Below are positions 59,746-64,000 of a stretch of 64,000 bases of DNA, one piece after another. This stretch comes from a bacterium 1XD21-70. GTDB taxonomy: Bacteria; Bacillota; Clostridia; Lachnospirales; Lachnospiraceae. The stretch is from contig RAYB01000002.1 of the NCBI GenBank assembly GCA_003669055.1, forward strand, positions 1 through 64,000, written 5' to 3'. A program made the translations under genes and the position numbers. The notes beneath the pieces are model-generated. The model made no database searches. It had not been told where the DNA came from and saw only the letters and a program-made list of their open reading frames with translations. How positions within the stretch are numbered: the stretch's first letter is position 1; each line of letters begins with the position of its first letter.

Positions 59746-60873
59746 CTATTCAAAAATAACCCGGTCAAGTTCAGACAGGTTTTCCTTGTCATAAACCTTG
59801 GACGGACGGTTGATGACCTTCTCCACCTCTTTGCCATTGATGCAGAAATCCGTGACTGCATCCACAATGTCAAAACCGGTACCGTACTCGCCTACGTCAA
59901 TCGTAGCCCGCATTTCCCCGGCCTCGATCGCCGCAACGCCGTCCTTCGTACAGCCGAACCCTACCACCGCTATCTGGTCCAAAAGGTTCCTTTCTTTAAT
60001 CACAGTCAGCCCGCCCAGTACCATCTCATCATAAGGCCCATACAAAATTGTGATATCCGGATTCGAGGTAAGGATGCTCTCTGTCACGCTCTGCCCCTTT
60101 TCCCTGGTCCACTCAGCCGTCTGGGATGCGACAACCGGAAGGTTCCCGTTCCCCTCCAGAGCCTCATAAAACCCATCCATCCTCTTGGTATTGACGACAC
60201 CGGCATAGCCCTCTAAGACTGCGATTTTCTGTGGGTCTGCACCCAGGTTCTCATTGATCCAGGCACCGATCTCCCGCCCGGCCTGTTCCTGGTCATACCC
60301 GATGCTGGAGACATAATAGATATTTTTCTCATTGATCTCCGTCATATTAAATAAGAACACCGGGATATCCGCCTCTGCCGCCTCCCTCAGATACGGCAGC
60401 ATGGACTCGTCCGACTCCGTTGCCAGCGCAATCGCATCCACCTTCTGCTGGATCATCGTCTCTAAGATATTGCCCTGCTCTGTGATGGTGCTGGCATTGC
60501 TAGAAGGCGCCTGGACAATCAATTCAATGTTATCGCCTGTCTCCGCAATATGCTTCTTCGCTCCGTTGATGGTCATGGTATATGCGGTATTCATCGTCAC
60601 AGGAATCAGCCCCAGCTTGATCTTGCGGCCTGTAATCTGCCTAGGCTTCACCGCATACTCCTCCTGGCCCGCTGCTTCTCCGCTCTCATTCCCCTCCGAT
60701 TCCCCGCTCTCCTCTTCCTTCCCTCCTGCCTCTGTCCCCTTGGCCTCTGCTGCCTCTAAAGAAGCCGCCTCCGTCCCCGCCGGGCTCTCCGCCTTCTGGT
60801 TCGACGTAGCACATCCCCCCAAAGCCACCGCCAACAATACAGCCGCCATCCCCATACCAACTACTTTTCTCAT
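59746..60873 (-). CDS. Sugar-binding lipoprotein (RbsB type) of the ABC importer
   Basis: 375 residues. The signal peptide ends at a lipobox (VALGGC), followed by an Ala/Glu/Gly-rich linker of about 50 residues that would span the cell wall. The binding domain is of the Peripla_BP_4 type: RKIKLGLIPVTMNTAYTMTI, QKVDAIALATESDESMLPYL, LEGYAGVVNTKRMDGFYEAL and VGFGCTKDGVAAIEAGEMRA. GGGAGG lies 7 bases before the ATG. It is the first gene of the operon and delivers the unknown sugar to the permease. Confidence 0.92.
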   Translation of the reverse strand: MRKVVGMGMAAVLLAVALGGCATSNQKAESPAGTEAASLEAAEAKGTEAGGKEEESGESEGNESGEAAGQEEYAVKPRQITGRKIKLGLIPVTMNTAYTMTINGAKKHIAETGDNIELIVQAPSSNASTITEQGNILETMIQQKVDAIALATESDESMLPYLREAAEADIPVFLFNMTEINEKNIYYVSSIGYDQEQAGREIGAWINENLGADPQKIAVLEGYAGVVNTKRMDGFYEALEGNGNLPVVASQTAEWTREKGQSVTESILTSNPDITILYGPYDEMVLGGLTVIKERNLLDQIAVVGFGCTKDGVAAIEAGEMRATIDVGEYGTGFDIVDAVTDFCINGKEVEKVINRPSKVYDKENLSELDRVIFE

Positions 60874-60930
60874 AAATTACCTCCCTCATTTGTCGTATTC
60901 GCTGCTATCATCACCGTGTTTCCATAAAAT

Positions 60931-60959
60931 ATTATACATTCTACACAACATCCCGGCAA
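60931..60959 (-). promoter_or_regulatory. SigA-type promoter of the sugar ABC operon
   Basis: On the minus strand TTGCCG (60954-60959), 17-base spacer, TATAAT (60931-60936). About 55 bases before the first gene of the operon. I see no clear cre site. Confidence 0.7.
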
Positions 60960-61020
60960 TGCTACAGATTTTTGAATTAGTATGGTAATTTCATTCTTTC
61001 CTTCCCAAGCGTAAACAAAG

Positions 61021-61336
61021 CCATCCGGTTCCGCGCCCTGTAGGGGAAGGCCAGCCTGCGTAAGAAACGGGCGGCGCCTGGGTGGGAAGCAGATGGGTTG
61101 TTCTGCATTTGCAGGGATCTTAGGAGTTCTTCGCTTTCCGGATTTTGCGTTGAAAGGAAAATGCATACTGTCTGAGCGCAGCGAGTTTATGCATTTTTCT
61201 TTCGCTTCTAGCAAAATACGGAAAGTTTAGAACTCCTTAATCCCGAAACCGCAGAACAACCCATCTGCTTCCCACCCAGGCGCCGCCCGTTTCTTACGCA
61301 GGCCAGCCTTCTCCTACAGGGCGCGGAACCGGATGG
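61021..61336. repeat. Giant hairpin element, copy 2
   Basis: Left arm 61021-61106 and right arm 61251-61336 are complementary at 83 of 86 positions. Pairing continues inward (AGGAGTTC with GAACTCCT, ATTTTGC with GCAAAAT, ATGCATA with TATGCAT) to the 22-base loop at 61167-61188, identical to that of the 41848-42088 element. The stem sequences are unrelated to those of copy 1, but positions and shared boxes (TTGCAGGG, TTTTGCGTT, TAGCAAAAT, CCCGAAAC) are the same. It begins 17 bases after the sigG stop. Confidence 0.85.
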
Positions 61337-61353
61337 CGCCCCTCCTTTAGTTT

Positions 61354-62130
61354 TTAATTCAGGTAATTCCTCATACTCTTCAGCGCATTTTTCTCCAGGC
61401 GCGACACCTGTGCCTGGCTGATATGGATTTCCTCCGCCACCTCAGTCTGGGTCTTCCCTTCAAAGAAACGCAGGTCAATGATGTGGCGTTCCCGTTGGGG
61501 AAGGCGGTCCATGGCCTCCCTTAAGGAAATCTCCTCCACCCAGTTTTCCTCCAGGTTTTTCTTATCGCTGATCTGGTCCATCACATAGAGGGGGTCTCCC
61601 CCATCGGTATAGATCGGTTCGTAAAGGCTGACCGGGCTCTGGATGGCATCCAGGGCATAGGTGATCTCTTCCTTGCTGATCCCAATCTCATTGGCAATCT
61701 CCATCAGCGTTGGCTCCTTGGCATTTTTCCGCATCAGGCCTTCCTTGGCATAGATCGCCTTGTAGGCAGTGTCCCGCAAAGAACGGCTGACACGGATAGA
61801 ATTATTGTCCCGCAAATAACGCCGCACCTCACCCATGATCATCGGCACGGCATAGGTGGAAAAACGGACATTCTGCGTAATATCGAAGTTATCAATGGCT
61901 TTAATGAGGCCGATGCATCCAATCTGGAATAAGTCATCCACATTTTCATTGCTACCGGAAAACCGCTGGATTACACTGAGAACCAGGCGCAGGTTCCCCT
62001 TGATATACTGTTCCCTGGCTTCCATGTCGCCGTCAAGGATCCTTCTGAACAGTTCATCCTTTTCCTCATTTGTCAAAAGCGGGAGTTTTGCCGTATTGAC
62101 CCCACAAATCTCAACCTTATAACCAGCCAT
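61354..62130 (-). CDS. sigG: RNA polymerase sporulation sigma factor SigG
   Basis: 258 residues. It begins with YKVEICGVNTAKLPLLTNEE, the conserved SigG leader. Region 2 contains LRLVLSVIQRFSGSNENVDD and LFQIGCIGLIKAIDNF, region 3 RVSRSLRDTAYKAIYAKEGL, and region 4 ends in IHISQAQVSRLEKNALKSMR. SigG directs gene expression in the forespore after engulfment in endospore formers. GGAGG lies 8 bases before the ATG. spoIIG genes (sigE, spoIIGA), which often lie upstream, are absent here. An inverted repeat (62153-62162 with 62189-62198) lies upstream of the gene. Confidence 0.95.
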   Translation of the reverse strand: MAGYKVEICGVNTAKLPLLTNEEKDELFRRILDGDMEAREQYIKGNLRLVLSVIQRFSGSNENVDDLFQIGCIGLIKAIDNFDITQNVRFSTYAVPMIMGEVRRYLRDNNSIRVSRSLRDTAYKAIYAKEGLMRKNAKEPTLMEIANEIGISKEEITYALDAIQSPVSLYEPIYTDGGDPLYVMDQISDKKNLEENWVEEISLREAMDRLPQRERHIIDLRFFEGKTQTEVAEEIHISQAQVSRLEKNALKSMRNYLN

Positions 62131-63147
62131 AGTACATACCTCCGCATCTGAGAATCATTTTCCGTCAGATCATGTTGTGACCTTTCAAGAAAATGATTTA
62201 CGGAAAACAAGAGGTTTATACTTCCTATTTTTCCCATGCATGGCAGCATGCCCGGGGCATTTTTTATTTCTGTCCTATACCCTCAGGGAACAAGAGGGCA
62301 CACGGTTTTATCTAAAAAGCAGCGCTCCTGCCTTTTTGCGGCGAAGCGCTGCTTCTTGCTTTTATGTGTATTTTTATTTCGGATCCCTGTCAGCCCGGCG
62401 CTTTTTTTGCGCTGGCCAGGAGCAATGCCGCACCCATAAGGGAACCCATGTACAATACCATATCCAAAGCTGTCCTCATATGGTCTTTGGCCTACAACAG
62501 TTCCGGCACAAATGGAGGCAAGCCAATGCTGCTATTGCCGCCTGCCAGGCTGTCATTGCTGCCGCTGTCACCTGGCGGGGCATCACTGCTGCTATTCTTT
62601 GATGTGGCACCGCTGATCGCCGCCTGCCAGGCTGTCATTGCTGCTGCTGTCACCTGGCGGGGCATCACTGCCACTGCCATTTCCTGAAAAACACGGTTGC
62701 CTTTCCCCTCCGGCCCTGTCACTTCCGCCGCCTTTTTCCTAGAACCCAATCCCCCTTCCTCAAAATACCATAGCTGTTGCCGGTTACCCCCCTGCAAGGG
62801 CACCTCATATTAACGGAAACCCTGTGATACTAAAAGCAGGCGTCTGCAAGGAAACCTGCCATTTCTAATACAATATCAAACCCTTCGCAGCATTTCGGAT
62901 CTCTCCTATGCTTACGTTTCTATTATAGTACATTTTTTCCTAAATATCAATAGTTTTTGTCAAAAATGTAACCAATAAATAATAATTTCATCTGCTTTCT
63001 AATCAAATAATATATATATCCTTTCTCACCGTTCCTACATCCATAGGAATATCCTCCATAATCGTCCCATTAGTTGCACTGATTTTATGATTTTTTGCCA
63101 AACCATCCCCATACGAAAACTTTATTGTTATTTTTTTATCAATCAAT
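62131..63147. other. Gene-poor 1-kb region with hairpins and direct repeats
   Basis: No credible gene. It holds the inverted repeat upstream of sigG, a perfect 10-bp stem AAGCAGCGCT/AGCGCTGCTT (62317-62354) with T-runs on both sides, a G-C hairpin around 62398-62416, and two 54-base direct repeats (62537-62590, 62619-62672). The part from about 62900 is AT-rich. Frames of about 100 codons cross the repeats on both strands but read the two copies in different frames, so they are probably not coding. Confidence 0.5.
62537..62672. repeat. Two 54-bp direct repeats, 82-bp period
   Basis: Copies at 62537-62590 and 62619-62672 start GCCGCCTGCCAGGCTGTCAT and differ at two positions. Each contains GCCAGG and CCTGGC, which can pair. 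The period is not a multiple of three. Only two copies are seen, with no CRISPR-like regularity. Confidence 0.85.
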
Positions 63148-63176
63148 TTGCCTTTTCTCCTTTTTGATGTTATACT
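63148..63176 (+). promoter_or_regulatory. Promoter of the nicotinate phosphoribosyltransferase gene
   Basis: TTGCCT (63148-63153), 17-base spacer, TATACT (63171-63176) with a TGT extended -10, ending 30 bases before the start codon. Confidence 0.75.
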
Positions 63177-63206
63177 ACACATTAATTTACCAGGGAGGAA
63201 TTACTT

Positions 63207-64000
63207 ATGAGTAAAAGAAATCTCACTTTGCTGACAGACCTGTATGAACTGACTATGATGCAGGGCTATTTTAAAGAAAAGGATGCCAATGAAACCGTTA
63301 TTTTCGATGCCTTTTTCCGCGCAAACCCCAGCAATGCCGGTTACTCCATATGCGCCGGCCTTGACCAAGTAATGGAATACATTAAAAACCTGCATTTTGA
63401 TGAGGAGGATATCGGCTACCTTCGGTCTACCGGGCTATTTGCGGAGGATTTTTTGGCCTACTTAAAGGACTTCCGGTTTTCCGGCGATATCTATGCGATC
63501 CCCGAGGGAACCGTCGTTTTCCCAAGGGAGCCATTGGTAAAGGTCATCGCCCCCATCATGGAAGCCCAGCTGATTGAGACAGCGCTCTTAAATATCATCA
63601 ACCACCAGTCCCTGATCGCCACCAAAGCCGCCCGGGTTGTATACGCTGCCAAAGGCGATGGTGTCATGGAATTCGGGCTGCGGCGCGCCCAGGGGCCGGA
63701 TGCCGGCATTTACGGAGCCCGAGCCGCGATGATCGCCGGGTGCATCGGCACCTCCAACGTCCTCTGCGGCAAGATGTTCGATGTCCCGGTCAAGGGCACC
63801 CACGCCCATAGCTGGATCATGAGTTTCCCTGACGAACTGACCGCTTTCCGCACATATGCCCGCCTCTATCCCACGGCCTGTATCCTGCTGGTTGACACAT
63901 ACGATACCTTGGGCTCCGGCGTCCCCAATGCCATCCGGGTGTTTAAGGAAATGCGAGAAGCCGGCATCCCCTTAAGTTTCTACGGCATCCGTCTGGATAG
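63207..64000 (+). CDS. pncB: Nicotinate phosphoribosyltransferase, 3' partial
   Basis: Starts at ATG with AGGGAGGA 7 bases upstream; 264 codons are present and the gene runs off the window. It begins LTLLTDLYELTMMQGYFKE, the family's standard opening, and continues with FFRANPSNAGYSICAGLDQV, TALLNIINHQSLIATKAAR, VMEFGLRRAQGPDAGIYGAR and VPVKGTHAHSWIMSF with the catalytic-loop His. The enzyme makes nicotinate mononucleotide from nicotinate and PRPP with ATP hydrolysis, in NAD salvage. It has its own promoter. Confidence 0.95.
   Translation, partial: MSKRNLTLLTDLYELTMMQGYFKEKDANETVIFDAFFRANPSNAGYSICAGLDQVMEYIKNLHFDEEDIGYLRSTGLFAEDFLAYLKDFRFSGDIYAIPEGTVVFPREPLVKVIAPIMEAQLIETALLNIINHQSLIATKAARVVYAAKGDGVMEFGLRRAQGPDAGIYGARAAMIAGCIGTSNVLCGKMFDVPVKGTHAHSWIMSFPDELTAFRTYARLYPTACILLVDTYDTLGSGVPNAIRVFKEMREAGIPLSFYGIRLD

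Noticed and set aside
59019-59759. 246-codon plus-strand frame opposite the MBL hydrolase
   Set aside because: Antisense to a gene with intact metal-binding motifs; no own start signal.
61021-61336. Retron or group II intron for the giant hairpins
   Set aside because: No reverse transcriptase gene lies near either copy, and no intron domain V-like motif is visible.
62537-62672. Possible CRISPR array
   Set aside because: Only two units, repeat (54) longer than spacer (28), and no cas genes nearby.
62492-62803. 103-codon minus-strand frame upstream of sigG
   Set aside because: Covers both 54-bp repeats in different frames, starts at GTG with a poor site, and has low-complexity Ala/Ser/Gly composition.

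Overview
The window looks like a chromosomal segment of a Clostridia bacterium, most probably Lachnospiraceae. It carries a sporulation sigma factor SigG gene, strong AGGAGG-type ribosome binding sites, a YesM/YesN two-component system next to a ribose-type sugar ABC transporter, a chemotaxis receptor, and PD-(D/E)XK (Rpn-type) transposase remnants. I cannot fix the genus from the sequence alone.

Left edge (1-3.9 kb): a partial Rpn-type nuclease gene, an AT-rich stretch, a SEC-C protein gene that has lost its 5' end at a composition boundary near 1425, and a small HTH regulator followed by a drifted paralogue. A terminator at 3864-3905 closes the large locus to its right.

Main locus (3.9-41.3 kb, all minus strand, read from 41243 down to 3946): about 34 tightly packed, often ATGA-overlapping genes for a cell-surface polymer or glycan. 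It has two CDP-glycerol glycerophosphotransferase-like enzymes, three glycerol-3-phosphate cytidylyltransferase-like domains, a LicD-type transferase, a glycerophosphodiesterase, a sulfonate/taurine-type ABC importer, a complete CapE-CapF-CapG set for UDP-N-acetyl-L-fucosamine, several GT2/GT4 glycosyltransferases and a Wzy/O-antigen-ligase-like membrane protein. In its middle (20.5-31.6 kb) sits an unusual cassette around a NeuB-like condensing enzyme without SAF domain, a NeuA-like CMP-transferase, a KdsC-like phosphatase fused to a SIS isomerase, a class III aminotransferase, two SDRs, a nitrilase, a methyltransferase, a TIM-barrel isomerase and a DUF115/Maf-like protein. This suggests a CMP-activated nonulosonic acid-like sugar that I cannot name. 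A small Rossmann module recurs in seven otherwise unrelated proteins of the locus. An acetyltransferase gene carries a G10 tract that should act as an on/off switch. No initiating glycosyl-phosphate transferase, flippase or ABC exporter is visible.

Right part (41.3-64 kb): a 940-bp intergenic region with a 152-bp MITE-like palindrome and a 241-bp giant hairpin; a LysR regulator; a PD-(D/E)XK nuclease-Rad3 helicase fusion; a Crh-like HPr; a zinc-ribbon membrane protein; tRNA-Trp; a chemotaxis receptor; a MATE pump; a GNAT enzyme; then a minus-strand sugar ABC operon (binding protein, MBL hydrolase, RbsA-like ATPase, RbsC-like permease, YesN-like regulator, YesM-like kinase, degenerate ABC ATPase); a second giant hairpin at 61021-61336 with the same 22-nt core as the first; sigG; a gene-poor 1-kb region with direct repeats; and the 5' part of a nicotinate phosphoribosyltransferase gene.

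The most unusual items are the pair of giant hairpins whose inner stems differ in sequence but keep pairing, the ulosonic-acid-like cassette, the recurring Rossmann module, and the G10 switch.
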